Notes: generated by a model not told the origin, from the sequence alone. Shown: positions 9,747 through 17,967, numbered from the stretch's first letter. The stretch is DNA of 64,000 nucleotides from Maritimibacter sp. DP1N21-5 (GCF_019218295.1 NZ_JAHUZF010000007.1:204411-268410); one strand, 5' to 3'. Program-made: numbers and translations.

Positions 9747-10388
9747 ATGAAGGACGAAACACTGCGGAAATCCTGGAAACAGGACGCTGAGGGCGTGAAA
9801 CATGACATCCTGATGGTGGCAATGGCCGAGTTCGCCGAGAACGGTCTCGCCGGCGCCCGGATCGACGAGATCGCGGCCAAGACCAAGACCTCCAAGCGAA
9901 TGATCTATTACTACTTTGGCGATAAGGACGGCCTTTACCTTGCCGCGCTCGAAGCCGCCTATGGCCGGGTGCGCGAAGGCGAGCACGAGGTCGAATTCGA
10001 GGCGCAGTCCGTCGAAGAAGCGATGGCCGAGCTTGTGCGGCGCATCTTCGATCATCACCGCAAGAATCCGGACCTGATCCGCATGGTGATGAACGAGAAC
10101 GTCAATCGCGCGCAGTACCTTAAGAAGTCCGACTACATACGCGACCTAAACCTGACTTCGAAGCACCGGCTTCAGAACGTGCTTGAAAGAGGGCAGGCCG
10201 AAGGCGTCTTCCGGGCCGATGTGGACCCGATGTTCCTGCACTGGCAGATCCAGGCGCAGAGCTTTTACAACATCGCGAACCGGCCGAGTTTCTCGGTCAA
10301 GTTCGGACCGGAGCTGTTTACGGACGACGCTCAGGAGAAAATGCGCGAAACCATCGTCGAATCGACCCTGCGGTTCCTGCGCGCCTGA
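9747..10388 (+). CDS. TetR/AcrR-family transcriptional regulator
   Basis: 213-residue one-component repressor. The N-terminal helix-turn-helix reads IDEIAAKTKTSKRMIYYYFG, followed by DKDGLYLAALEAAYGR, typical of the TetR domain (about residues 20-75). The C-terminal half is the helical ligand-binding domain, with a TetR_C_6-like look (RIFDHHRKNPDLIRMVMNEN). The ATG at 9747 is preferred over upstream in-frame ATGs because GAGAGCAGAG precedes it. The neighbours are the divergent DUF2793 gene and the convergent FGGY kinase; either could be a target. Confidence 0.88.
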   Translation: MKDETLRKSWKQDAEGVKHDILMVAMAEFAENGLAGARIDEIAAKTKTSKRMIYYYFGDKDGLYLAALEAAYGRVREGEHEVEFEAQSVEEAMAELVRRIFDHHRKNPDLIRMVMNENVNRAQYLKKSDYIRDLNLTSKHRLQNVLERGQAEGVFRADVDPMFLHWQIQAQSFYNIANRPSFSVKFGPELFTDDAQEKMRETIVESTLRFLRA

Positions 10389-10405
10389 CCATTTCCTGTC
10401 CCCTG

Positions 10406-11935
10406 TCAGACACCGGCAATCCCGGCGCGGTGCTGGGCCATGCGCGCACGGATGACCCTGTCCCGGTCCATCTGGGCCACGCCGTCCCTCTGCGGCTCGG
10501 TGCGTCTCACGCCGGGTGACATCGCGGTGCTTGCGGTCGTAAGGTCCGGGTGCATCCCGGCGGCGACCGCGCCGCAAATGGCGGTTCCTAAAAGCACGCC
10601 GTCAACGGCATCGGGCACGATCACGCAGCGGCCGGTCGCATCGGCTACCGCCTGCGTGAAGACGGGGCTCCGCATCATGCCGCCCACCGCTGCCACCGGT
10701 AGGTCCGGCGCGACCCGCTCCATGATATCCGCGATGGAAAGCGCCACCGCGCCCGCCGTGCGCCAGTAGTAGGCCGCGAGCGCATCGGGACCGCGGTGCG
10801 TCGGCATCCCGTGCACCACCGCTTTCAGCGGCGCTTCCTTCACCGGCCCGCGCAGCCCACGTTCATCGGGCAGAACGTGAATGTCGGCGCCGAATCCGAC
10901 GCCAATCTCCTCACGCTTTCGCGCGATCCGGGACAGAACCTGATCGTGCGAGCGTGGCGCCCCTTTGGGCCAGCTTTCGATGACTCGGTCCAGAACGGCA
11001 CCCGCATCGGCAAGCCCAGCCTCGACGGTGCGTGTGCCCGGGGCCATCACATCGGTGAAGGTGCCCCACCAGCCGTCGAGCGATGGGGTCATCGCCCGGT
11101 GTGCGATGACGCTCGCAGAGGTGCCTGCGATGAGTGCCACGGCCTCCGGCTGGATCGCCCCGCAGCCCAGCGCACCGGCGTATCCGTCGATCATCCCGCT
11201 CGAGACGCACAGACCCTCGGGAAGCCCAAGGTCTTCCGAGGCCGAGGCGCAGAGCGTGCCCGCCCGGGCCGCAACGGGAACCGCTGACCCGCATTCTTCC
11301 GGTAGACCGGCGCGCTCGCGCAAGTCGTTCAACCCTACGGCGCGGAGCAGGTCCTCGTCCCAGCCGCCCCGCTCGACTGCGAAGGGCCATTTCGCGACAA
11401 GCGACGACAGCCCCCGCACCGGCATGCCCACCGCGCGACTTACCAAGTGATCGGTCAGATCCTGCGCCTGGCCCAACTGCGCCCAAAGCTCCGGGCGCTG
11501 ACGTTGCAGCCACAGTAGCTTCGGCACCTGCATCTCCGGCGACATCGCGCCGCCGAGCGCGTCGACCGACGCACCCCCGGCCCGAGTGCACGCCTGTGCC
11601 TCGGCGACACCGCGTCGGTCGAACCAGGCGATCGTGTCCTGCCCCGCGTCGTCCAGCACCAGCGGCGTTCCGTGGACTCCGGTCAGGACCAGCGAACAGG
11701 TCGCGTCGATCGCCAGTGCTCCGACGTCGGAGGGGTCAATGCCGGCGCAGGCCCGCCGCACGACGACGGCTACGGCGCGCCAGATATCTGACGAGCGGTA
11801 GCTTCCGTCGGCGTCATGATTGGAAAACAGCGGGAAAGCTACGACTGCACGCCTCTCCATCTTGCCCCGCAGGTCGAACAGAGCCGCCCGCGCCGAGCGC
11901 GTCCCCACATCAACTGCGCAAATCCAACGGGACAT
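10406..11935 (-). CDS. FGGY-family carbohydrate kinase (pentulose kinase-like)
   Basis: 509-residue sugar kinase that phosphorylates a ketose with ATP. The N-terminal phosphate-binding loop is ICAVDVGTRSARAALFDLRG; AIDATCSLVL and the IPEAVALIAGTS-type C-terminal FGGY region with AAVGGMMRSPVFTQAVAD are present. The overall pattern resembles D-ribulo/xylulokinase-like proteins, but the substrate cannot be read off. The start is set at 11935, where GGAGGAAAG precedes ATG. Downstream of an SDR on the same strand, it could supply the kinase step missing from the polyol/xylA locus 15 kb away, though that link is speculative. Confidence 0.85.
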   Translation of the reverse strand: MSRWICAVDVGTRSARAALFDLRGKMERRAVVAFPLFSNHDADGSYRSSDIWRAVAVVVRRACAGIDPSDVGALAIDATCSLVLTGVHGTPLVLDDAGQDTIAWFDRRGVAEAQACTRAGGASVDALGGAMSPEMQVPKLLWLQRQRPELWAQLGQAQDLTDHLVSRAVGMPVRGLSSLVAKWPFAVERGGWDEDLLRAVGLNDLRERAGLPEECGSAVPVAARAGTLCASASEDLGLPEGLCVSSGMIDGYAGALGCGAIQPEAVALIAGTSASVIAHRAMTPSLDGWWGTFTDVMAPGTRTVEAGLADAGAVLDRVIESWPKGAPRSHDQVLSRIARKREEIGVGFGADIHVLPDERGLRGPVKEAPLKAVVHGMPTHRGPDALAAYYWRTAGAVALSIADIMERVAPDLPVAAVGGMMRSPVFTQAVADATGRCVIVPDAVDGVLLGTAICGAVAAGMHPDLTTASTAMSPGVRRTEPQRDGVAQMDRDRVIRARMAQHRAGIAGV

Positions 11936-11968
11936 CTTTCCTCCGGGCCCGGACGCCAAGATGTCTCG

Positions 11969-11999
11969 GCGCGCTGATCAGATCAAGCGATCAGCGCGC
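11969..11999. repeat. 11-bp-stem hairpin between SDR and FGGY kinase
   Basis: GCGCGCTGATC at 11969-11979 and its exact reverse complement at 11989-11999 enclose a 9-base loop, 34 bp upstream of the kinase start. No T-run follows on either strand, so it may be an operator or RNA hairpin and not a classical terminator. Confidence 0.55.
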
Positions 12000-12066
12000 A
12001 GATTAGCACCCATGCAACCGCGCCTGAAGGGGGCCCGCCCTCCTGAGGGGCGTTCAAAGCGCCACC

Positions 12067-12921
12067 TCAGCCGCCGATGAGGTCGCCGCCGTTCGGATGA
12101 AGCACCTGACCCGTCATGTAGGAGCTGTCCTCGCAGGCGAGAAACAGCATCGAAGGCGCCACTTCGTTGGGCTGGCCGGGCCGACCAAGCGGCGCGGACT
12201 TGCCGAACTCCTCGACCTTCTCTGGCGGGAAGGACGCCGGGATCAGCGGGGTCCAGATCGGCCCGGGCGCGACGCCGTTCACCCTGATGCCGTCCGAGGC
12301 GAGCTTGGACGACAGGGCGCGGATCATGGACAGGATTGCGCCCTTCGAGGCCGAATAGTCGACTAGCAAATCCTGGCCCCGGTAGGCGGTGACAGAGGTT
12401 GTGCAGACAATCGACGCACCCCGCTTCAGATGAGGCAGCGCCGCCTGGATCGTGAAGAACTGCCCGGCGAGGTTCGTTCGAAAGGTCCGGAACAGCTGCT
12501 CTTCGGAGATATCGGTGACGTCTTCCCGCGCATGTTGCTCGGCCGCATTCGCGACAACCACGTCGATCCGTCCGAACGCGTCCAACGTCTTCTTGACGAT
12601 CTCTCGACAGAAACTCTCTTTTCCGATGTCGCCGTCCAGAAGCAGCGCCTGACCACCTTCCTCTTCGATCTTGGAGCGTGTGACCTCCGCATCCTCGTGT
12701 TCGTCGAGGTAGGCGATGGCGACCTTCGCACCCTCGCGGGCAAAGAGGATGGCTGTCGCACGTCCGATCCCGGAATCGCCGCCGGTCACGATCGCAACCT
12801 TGCCCTTCAGCCGGCCGGACCCGGCATAGCGCGGCATATACTCCGGCTCCGGCGACATGCGTTCTTCACGGCCGGGCTGGCGGTCCTTCGTCTCAAGAGT
12901 GTCGAGGTCTTGGCTGCTCAT
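12067..12921 (-). CDS. SDR-family oxidoreductase, YghA/GSP39-like
   Basis: 284-residue short-chain dehydrogenase with a roughly 45-residue N-terminal extension (QPGREERMSPEPEYMPRYAG) typical of the YghA/general stress protein 39 branch. The cofactor motif is VAIVTGGDSGIGRATAILFA, NAAEQ follows the fourth strand, and the catalytic Ser-Tyr-Lys set appears as CTTSVTAYRG...DYSASKGAI. The substrate is unknown. The ATG at 12921 has GGAG seven bases before it; in-frame ATGs upstream lack one. An EcfG-like element lies just upstream, and relatives are common stress-regulon members. Confidence 0.88.
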   Translation of the reverse strand: MSSQDLDTLETKDRQPGREERMSPEPEYMPRYAGSGRLKGKVAIVTGGDSGIGRATAILFAREGAKVAIAYLDEHEDAEVTRSKIEEEGGQALLLDGDIGKESFCREIVKKTLDAFGRIDVVVANAAEQHAREDVTDISEEQLFRTFRTNLAGQFFTIQAALPHLKRGASIVCTTSVTAYRGQDLLVDYSASKGAILSMIRALSSKLASDGIRVNGVAPGPIWTPLIPASFPPEKVEEFGKSAPLGRPGQPNEVAPSMLFLACEDSSYMTGQVLHPNGGDLIGG

Positions 12922-12945
12922 GGTCAAACTCCAGTCGTTCAGGAA

Positions 12946-12973
12946 GGAACCCGGCCGGCCAGGACCGGGTTCC
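12946..12973 (-). promoter_or_regulatory. Possible EcfG-type promoter overlapping a hairpin
   Basis: On the minus strand GGAAC (12973-12969) is followed after 17 bp by GGTT (12951-12948), 27 bp before the SDR start; only the first base of the -10 motif departs from CGTT. The same bases form a 9-bp-stem inverted repeat (GGAACCCGG/CCGGGTTCC) 34 bp downstream of the BON gene stop, so the element could instead be that gene's transcript end. Confidence 0.45.
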
Positions 12974-13006
12974 TCGATTGTCAATGTTCGGGTTCGGTGA
13001 TCCACG

Positions 13007-13801
13007 TCAGGACTTCAGCTTCCCGCCCGTGGTCGTTGAGGTCTGGTCCGCGCCAGATGAAACCCGCAGGTTGTTCTGCACATGCGTCACGCCGGAAACC
13101 CTGTCGGCGCAATCCTCGGCCCAGCGCTTCTCCGCCTTGGAAGAGACCGTGCCGGTCAAGGTGACTTCACGATCCGACACCGATACCTCGATCTCCGAAG
13201 CATCGAGCCTGTCTGAATCCGTCAGCTCGTCATTCACGTCTTCCTGGATCCGGGAATCCGACCGTTGATAGTTCTTCGGACCCCGGCCACGCTTGTCGTT
13301 GTCCCGTCGGCGTTCCGCGTCGTCGTCACCGAACCAGGACTTGACCTCGTCGGCGGCACGGTCGCCCCAGTCGCGTTCGTGCAGCGAGCCGCGATCCTCG
13401 CGCCCAAAGCCCTGCGATCCCCGATAATCGCGGCCATAATCGCGCCTCGTCCCACCGCGTCCGGCCCCGCGCCCCCAGTTGTCGCGCGGGTCGAGGTAAT
13501 CATATCCCCGAAACGTGCCGGGATCCCGCTGGGCGCGGAAGTCGTCATCCTCGTATCCGCCCTGATAGCCATCGTCGTCGCGACGCTGCCATCCGCTCGG
13601 CCGCCCATACTGCTGGCGCTGCCCGGCGCCCTGCCGGTCGTAGCGATCATTCCGGTCGTTGTCCGAATACCGGCTGGCGGACCGGTTCCAGTCGCCCCGA
13701 GCGCGTCCGTCGTTGTCGTAGTCATGGCCGCCTCCCCGGGAAAACTCATCCTGATACCGGGCCCGGTCACGTTCCTGTCTGTCATTGTCATAGCGTGCCA
13801 T
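13007..13801 (-). CDS. BON-domain protein with Arg/Asp/Gly-rich N-terminus
   Basis: 264 residues. Residues 1 to about 150 are low-complexity, dominated by Arg, Asp, Gly and Tyr. A SWFGDDDAERRR motif follows, a sequence that recurs in BON proteins of this type, and then a C-terminal BON domain (IEVSVSDREVTLTGTVSSK ... GVTHVQNNLRV). BON domains are small folds linked to membrane or osmotic stress; no signal peptide is seen here, so location is uncertain. AAGGAG precedes the ATG at 13801. It sits among stress-type genes, but I found no convincing EcfG motif directly upstream. Confidence 0.82.
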   Translation of the reverse strand: MARYDNDRQERDRARYQDEFSRGGGHDYDNDGRARGDWNRSASRYSDNDRNDRYDRQGAGQRQQYGRPSGWQRRDDDGYQGGYEDDDFRAQRDPGTFRGYDYLDPRDNWGRGAGRGGTRRDYGRDYRGSQGFGREDRGSLHERDWGDRAADEVKSWFGDDDAERRRDNDKRGRGPKNYQRSDSRIQEDVNDELTDSDRLDASEIEVSVSDREVTLTGTVSSKAEKRWAEDCADRVSGVTHVQNNLRVSSGADQTSTTTGGKLKS

Positions 13802-14211
13802 GTGCAAAGCTCCTTGCTGCAAGTGGTCTGATCTGGCGAGACGCTGACGCTTCCCGAGTCACCAACAGGCGAGGACCCATCGGGTTTCAGGCGGCATGGA
13901 GGCAAGCCGTTTCCAGCCGGAATGGAACGGGAGCGCGGGCTGAAAACGGCCGCCGGGGGAGCAAGAAACCAAACCGTTAATCTGGTTGGATGACGCGCCC
14001 GAAACCGCGGTCAGAATGCGGGTGGATCGACAGACGCGATTCGGCCTCGGGGGTCGGAGGAACTGATGTCGAGACCAGGAAGGCCGGCGCGCCATTTGAT
14101 GGTTAAGGGCATAGCTTCAGAAGGAAAGAACCGCCAAACCCGATGCCACCTTGTCGAGAAGCAGGTCTGGCGGCCTGATGTCGTGACGGATTGGCAGCCT
14201 CGGGAGCAACG
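13802..14211. other. 410-bp intergenic region
   Basis: No supported gene on either strand. It holds a loose inverted repeat (CCGCCA near 14130 and TGGCGG near 14170), which might end the PRC-barrel transcript, and the promoter region of the BON gene. No RNA gene is recognised. Confidence 0.5.
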
Positions 14212-14508
14212 TCAGTCCCGGTGCTCCGGCAGGTTCTTCAGGTCGTCCTTCGTCATTGGTGTCGTGGCGTGGATCTTCCCGTTCGGATCGCGCATGAAGT
14301 TCAGACGCGAGACGTCCACTGCCACCGGCTTGGCGCCGATCCCAAGGAACCCGCCGACATCCACGACGGCTTGGGCGGTCGGACCGGTCCCGTGGAAATG
14401 GGACACGTCGCCAATGTGATGATCGTCGGGTCCGTAGACGTTGACCCCCTTGAGGTTTCCTTCATTCAACTCCTCGGGGCGAAGCGGGGTGTGCTGGCTG
14501 TGGTCCAT
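14212..14508 (-). CDS. PRC-barrel domain protein
   Basis: 98-residue protein with a PRC-barrel-like fold: LKGVNVYGPDDHHIGDVSHF and VVDVGGFLGIGAKPVAVDVS are the family's strand-turn pattern. PRC-barrel proteins of this short form accompany envelope and desiccation stress genes in alphaproteobacteria, with unknown biochemical role. The start is preceded by GAGGAGGC. A near-perfect EcfG promoter lies 40 bp upstream, so stress induction is likely. Confidence 0.85.
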   Translation of the reverse strand: MDHSQHTPLRPEELNEGNLKGVNVYGPDDHHIGDVSHFHGTGPTAQAVVDVGGFLGIGAKPVAVDVSRLNFMRDPNGKIHATTPMTKDDLKNLPEHRD

Positions 14509-14547
14509 GTGAGCCTCCTCTCGAACCAGTGTCTGTTACAGCAGAAC

Positions 14548-14573
14548 AACGGGATCTTCGGCGCGCGGGTTCC
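14548..14573 (-). promoter_or_regulatory. EcfG-type general stress promoter
   Basis: On the minus strand GGAAC (14573-14569), a 17-bp spacer and CGTT (14551-14548) match the EcfG consensus exactly. The -10 end lies 40 bp before the PRC-barrel start codon, in the gap after the YihY gene. Confidence 0.8.
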
Positions 14574-14632
14574 GGCGATGCCGCCCCGCCGACCCGTCCA
14601 TGCGCGGCTATCCGCCTTGGGCGGTGAAGACG

Positions 14633-15583
14633 TCAGCCTCCGTCGGCGACCTCGCCCAGATTGTCAGCTTTCTCCGCGCCCCTATTGCCCATCGGCTTCT
14701 CCGGGCCGACGGTCGTGTCGATCGCGGTCTGTGCTTCGATCTCGGCGTTGAGCTCGGCCCCCATGAGAATGATGTAGGCCGAGATCCAGAGCCAGACGAG
14801 CAGGATGATGACCCCGGCCATACTGCCGAAGGATTCGTTGTAGCTGCCGAAGTTGCTGACGTAGATCGAAAAACCGACCGAGGCGATCAGCCAGACCGCG
14901 CACCCGACGACCGCGCCGGGCGAGAGCCACGTCCATCTTGCCCGATCCCGGGAGGGTCCGAAGCGATAGAGAAGCGCAAAGCCGAAGATCGTCATCAGGC
15001 CGAGGATCACCCATCGTCCGAGCGCGAGAAGGGAGTCGAGCCATCCGGGCAATGCGACGAGGTTGAGGGCGGCCGGGACGGCGAGCGTCGCTACAAGTCC
15101 GAGGATCAGCCCGACGATCAGGAACAGCGTCAGGGCGAGCGTCCAGAGTGTCCGCGAGATGAACCCTCGGCCTTCTTCCTCGTCATAGGCGACGTTGAGC
15201 CCCTCCATCAGGCTGCCCATGCCCTTGGAGGCCGAATAGATCGCCAGGAGAAGGCCGATCGCGAAGGCCAGCCCAAGTCCCCCTTCCCGGGAACCCGCGA
15301 CCTCCACCGCCTGATCGAGGATGATCCGCGCCGCGTCCTGCGGCATCACCTGTGTCAGCGTTTCCAGTTGCGCCGTCACCTCGGGCGGCTCGAGCACCAG
15401 CCCGCCAAGCGCCATCAGCGCCGTTATGGCCGGAAAGAGCGCCAGAAGCGCGTAATAGGCGACGCCGGCTGCGATCAGCCCGACGTGGTCCCGGGCCATC
15501 TCCGACTTGAGCCGCAGGGCGATGTCCTTCCACCCTTTGGCCGGGATTTGCGTTGGTGTGCGTGCGTGTCTGCCGCGGGCCAT
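14633..15583 (-). CDS. YihY/BrkB-family inner membrane protein
   Basis: 316-residue polytopic membrane protein of the YihY (UPF0761, historically misnamed RNase BN) family. The N-terminal signature is GLIAAGVAYYALLALFPAIT, then YSASKGMGSLMEGLNVAYDE and a C-terminal SFGSMAGVIILLVWLWISAY with about six hydrophobic helices. Transport or envelope roles have been suggested for the family, without a settled function. GAGAGG precedes the ATG. It follows the DUF3618 gene after 55 bp containing a strong hairpin, so it may be part of the stress operon with reduced read-through. Confidence 0.87.
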   Translation of the reverse strand: MARGRHARTPTQIPAKGWKDIALRLKSEMARDHVGLIAAGVAYYALLALFPAITALMALGGLVLEPPEVTAQLETLTQVMPQDAARIILDQAVEVAGSREGGLGLAFAIGLLLAIYSASKGMGSLMEGLNVAYDEEEGRGFISRTLWTLALTLFLIVGLILGLVATLAVPAALNLVALPGWLDSLLALGRWVILGLMTIFGFALLYRFGPSRDRARWTWLSPGAVVGCAVWLIASVGFSIYVSNFGSYNESFGSMAGVIILLVWLWISAYIILMGAELNAEIEAQTAIDTTVGPEKPMGNRGAEKADNLGEVADGG

Positions 15584-15602
15584 CGAACCTCTCTTTCGTG
15601 TT

Positions 15603-15632
15603 GCCCGATCCGCAGGAGCCCGCGGATCGGGC
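15603..15632 (-). terminator. Strong intercistronic hairpin after DUF3618 gene
   Basis: GCCCGATCCGC (15603-15613) pairs perfectly with 15622-15632 over an 8-base loop, seven bases past the DUF3618 stop. There is no T-tract on the minus strand, so it may be a partial terminator or an mRNA-stabilising element between the DUF3618 and YihY genes. Confidence 0.55.
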
Positions 15633-15638
15633 CTGGTC

Positions 15639-16841
15639 TCAGGTGCCGGATTTCGGCGACTTGCCGACCTTGCCCAGGTCCTGTTTCTCGGCCTCGGTCT
15701 TGGCGGCGTCCGCGATGCGCTTGCCGGTGGACTTGGCCTTGTCCTCTGCGGCCTGCTCCACGCTCGATCCGGAAACGGCTTCGTCGGCTTCCGCCTTCAT
15801 CTCGCGCGCAGCCTGCCGGGTTTCGTCGGTGACGGCCTTGGCAACCTTGCCGAGCTTTTCCCGTTCCTCTTCGAAGATGCGTTCAGCCTCGGCCATCAGA
15901 TGGTCGCTCTGCTCGCCGAGATATTCGTCCTCGACACGGCTGCGGGGCAGGGCCGCGCCCAGGGCCGCGCCAAGCGCGACGGCCAATGCACCCGCGACCA
16001 GAGGCTGCTGCTCGAAGATGTCCACCGCCTGCCCACGCGCCTGCCGCGCATAGTCCGCCGCCGCGTCCCGGGCTTCCAAAGCACGCCGGCGGGCCTCGAC
16101 CACGCGATGACGCGCGTCCTCCGTCAGATCTTCGGTGCCCTGTGCCAGCCGGTCACGAAGCGCAGAAGCGCGTTCGGAGGCGGAGGAGGCGAGCCCCTGC
16201 GCACCTTCCTTGACCGGCGTGCCCGCGTCCCGGGCCTTCGTCGCGACGCTCTTTGCCTTGTCGGCCACGCTCGATCTTGTCTCGCGAACGCTTCCCGAGA
16301 CATCCGAGGCCGTATCGGACATCCTGTGGCCGGCATCCCTTGCGGTCTGGCGAAGGCCGTACGCGGCGCTCCTGTGGTCATCACGATCGTCACGGGCCCA
16401 GTCGGGCGTGCCCTCGGCCGAACCGTAACGGCCGGAGTAGAGCGGCTGGCCAGCGAGGCTTCTGGGGCGGTGGTCCGGGTCGCGGTCGTAGCGATCATCG
16501 GCCACATAGCCATAGCCGCGCGGTTGCACGCGATCCGCGCTGTTGCGATAGCCGCGATAGTTGCGATAGCCGTCGTGCCGGTAACTGTCGGACCGCTTGT
16601 CCATCATGAGCCAGGCGAGCCCGACCCCGGTCAGGGCCAAGGCGACAGGGTTCCGTTTGACGGCGTCGGACACCGACCGACCAAGGTCACCGCCATGTTC
16701 GCGGAAGGAATCCGTGACCTGACGGGCAATGGATTCGACCGAGAACCGATCCTGCAAATCGTCCAGCGTGTTCGTCAGACCTGCGCGTTCGCGTTCGATG
16801 TCGCGTTCGATGTCTTCGGGGGAGCGAGTGTCATTTGTCAT
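15639..16841 (-). CDS. DUF3618 membrane-associated stress protein
   Basis: 400 residues. The N-terminus (RSPEDIERDIERERAGLTNT) is the DUF3618 signature, followed by a hydrophobic segment NPVALALTGVGLAWLMM near residue 70. The middle is charged and Tyr/Arg-rich. A second hydrophobic stretch, AGALAVALGAALGAALP, sits near residue 310, and the C-terminal third is Ala/Glu/Lys-rich and probably helical. Function is unknown; members usually sit with holin-X and YqjD-like genes, as here. Its first codons overlap the end of the upstream holin-like gene by 11 bp, indicating translational coupling in one operon. Confidence 0.82.
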   Translation of the reverse strand: MTNDTRSPEDIERDIERERAGLTNTLDDLQDRFSVESIARQVTDSFREHGGDLGRSVSDAVKRNPVALALTGVGLAWLMMDKRSDSYRHDGYRNYRGYRNSADRVQPRGYGYVADDRYDRDPDHRPRSLAGQPLYSGRYGSAEGTPDWARDDRDDHRSAAYGLRQTARDAGHRMSDTASDVSGSVRETRSSVADKAKSVATKARDAGTPVKEGAQGLASSASERASALRDRLAQGTEDLTEDARHRVVEARRRALEARDAAADYARQARGQAVDIFEQQPLVAGALAVALGAALGAALPRSRVEDEYLGEQSDHLMAEAERIFEEEREKLGKVAKAVTDETRQAAREMKAEADEAVSGSSVEQAAEDKAKSTGKRIADAAKTEAEKQDLGKVGKSPKSGT

Positions 16842-17229
16842 CGTAAACTTCCTTCACGGCCTGAGCGTCGCGTTTCACGTTCCTTGCGGTCCGCGTCGGT
16901 GCGAGGCTGCTGAGTTTCAGGTCATTCGTGCCCTTTTGCAGCATCACATAGGCGATGACCGCAAAGACCACGCCCACGATCAGGGCAGACCAGCCGCCGG
17001 GAATGCCGGCTTCGGTCAAGGCGGCGACTAGTGCGGCAGAGAGGATATTGAGCGCCGTCAGGGCAACGACGACGGCGCCGACGATCATGCCGATGGCGAC
17101 CCCGGCACTCTTCAGGTTCTCGTTGACCTCCGCACGCGCCAGATCGACTTCGCTGCGGACAAGGGAGCTGACATGCGCGAGCGCGTCGCTCAGCAGGCTC
17201 CCTGCGGATTTGTTCGGATCGTTCGTCAT
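16831..17229 (-). CDS. Phage holin family / holin-X-like membrane protein
   Basis: 132 residues with two transmembrane helices (VAIGMIVGAVVVALTALNIL and ALIVGVVFAVIAYVMLQKG) after an amphipathic N-terminus (HVSSLVRSEVDLARAEVNEN). This is the holin-X (phage_holin_3_6) pattern. Despite the name, chromosomal members next to DUF3618 genes are envelope-stress components, not lysis proteins. The start overlaps the preceding stop by 4 bp and the 3' end overlaps the DUF3618 start. Confidence 0.82.
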   Translation of the reverse strand: MTNDPNKSAGSLLSDALAHVSSLVRSEVDLARAEVNENLKSAGVAIGMIVGAVVVALTALNILSAALVAALTEAGIPGGWSALIVGVVFAVIAYVMLQKGTNDLKLSSLAPTRTARNVKRDAQAVKEVYDDK

Positions 17230-17786
17230 ACTGTGCCTCCTTTCACGGGTGTCGTGCCGGCCGGGGCGGAGGGTCCGCCGTGGCCGGTCGCTTGCGTGGT
17301 TGGCGCGGGAGAGCTCTGCCGATCACGGTAGCCGGAGGGAGTCCCTCCCGACCTTGGCGAGCGGTCCCCCGAGGCCTTGGCGAAGCGCGTAGCCGCAAAG
17401 CCGATCAGCGCGGCACTTCCGAGAAAGATCATCGGATTGCGTCTGGCGAAGTCATTGACGGCGCCGACCATCTCTCCCAGGTCCTTGTCTCGCACCGCGT
17501 CCGACGCATCCGCGAGCGAGTCCGCGATCTGGCTGAAGGTGCGCTCCTGCGGCGACCCGCTCCGCAACTCGTCTGCCGCGGTCCTGAGGGCGGATGCGAC
17601 GTCCTTGACCTCGTCTGCCGCAGACACCTTGGCTTGACCCGCGTAGGTTTGCGCATCGCTGGCGACCGACCGCGCCAGGTTCTGGGCCTGCTCCTTGGTG
17701 GCATCGGAGACCGACGCGGCGGTCTCCTTGGCGTCCTGGGTGATCGAGGTGTCGGTGTCTGGTTTTCCTTTGTGTTCGGGCATCAT
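17226..17786 (-). CDS. YqjD/ElaB-like, nutrient-deprivation-induced type protein
   Basis: 186 residues: a long Ala/Asp/Ser-rich helical N-terminal region (TKEQAQNLARSVASDAQTYA), one membrane segment preceded by NDFARRNPMIFLGSAALIGF near residue 115, and a Gly/Ser/Pro-rich tail. The pattern is that of proteins often labelled nutrient-deprivation-induced and resembles YqjD-type inner-membrane proteins. AGGAGG seven bases before the first of two adjacent ATGs decides the start. It is 33 bp downstream of the 22-residue peptide gene and overlaps the holin-like gene by 4 bp. Confidence 0.75.
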   Translation of the reverse strand: MMPEHKGKPDTDTSITQDAKETAASVSDATKEQAQNLARSVASDAQTYAGQAKVSAADEVKDVASALRTAADELRSGSPQERTFSQIADSLADASDAVRDKDLGEMVGAVNDFARRNPMIFLGSAALIGFAATRFAKASGDRSPRSGGTPSGYRDRQSSPAPTTQATGHGGPSAPAGTTPVKGGTV

Positions 17787-17819
17787 GTTATCCTCCTTGG
17801 ATCAGGCGCTGGACTTGGA

Positions 17820-17888
17820 TCAGGCGATGAGTGTGAGAACTGCGAGAACCACCACGATGAGACCGATCAGATAGATTATCGAATGCAT
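17820..17888 (-). CDS. 22-residue single-pass membrane peptide
   Basis: A very short gene starting M-H-S-I-I-Y-L-I-G-L-I-V-V-V and ending in L-I-A before TGA. The whole product is one hydrophobic helix. GGAGAGG sits just before the ATG, and an EcfG-type promoter ends 37 bp upstream, so the position is exactly that of the first gene of an operon. Similar tiny YLIGLIVVV-type peptides recur in alphaproteobacterial stress loci, but no function is known to me. Too short for most gene finders; support is the start signal, the promoter and the membrane composition. Confidence 0.7.
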   Translation of the reverse strand: MHSIIYLIGLIVVVLAVLTLIA

Positions 17889-17924
17889 TGGACCTCTCCG
17901 ATTTTTGTGGGTGTGATATGGAAC

Positions 17925-17949
17925 AACTCGTCTCGCTTGCGGGGGTTCC
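17925..17949 (-). promoter_or_regulatory. EcfG-type general stress promoter
   Basis: On the minus strand GGAAC (17949-17945) is followed after 16 bp by AGTT (17928-17925), one mismatch from GGAAC-N16/17-CGTT. It lies 37 bp before the 22-residue peptide gene and would drive that gene, the YqjD-like, holin-like and DUF3618 genes and perhaps yihY. Confidence 0.7.
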
Positions 17950-17967
17950 GCCCGACGCGCGACAAGA

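Noticed and set aside
13865..13885. Possible EcfG promoter for the BON gene
   Set aside because: GAAAC-N16-TGTT on the minus strand departs from the consensus in both boxes; too weak to call.
16831..17229. Prophage lysis (holin) gene
   Set aside because: Only the fold name suggests phage; neighbours are DUF3618 and YqjD-like stress genes with no phage genes nearby.
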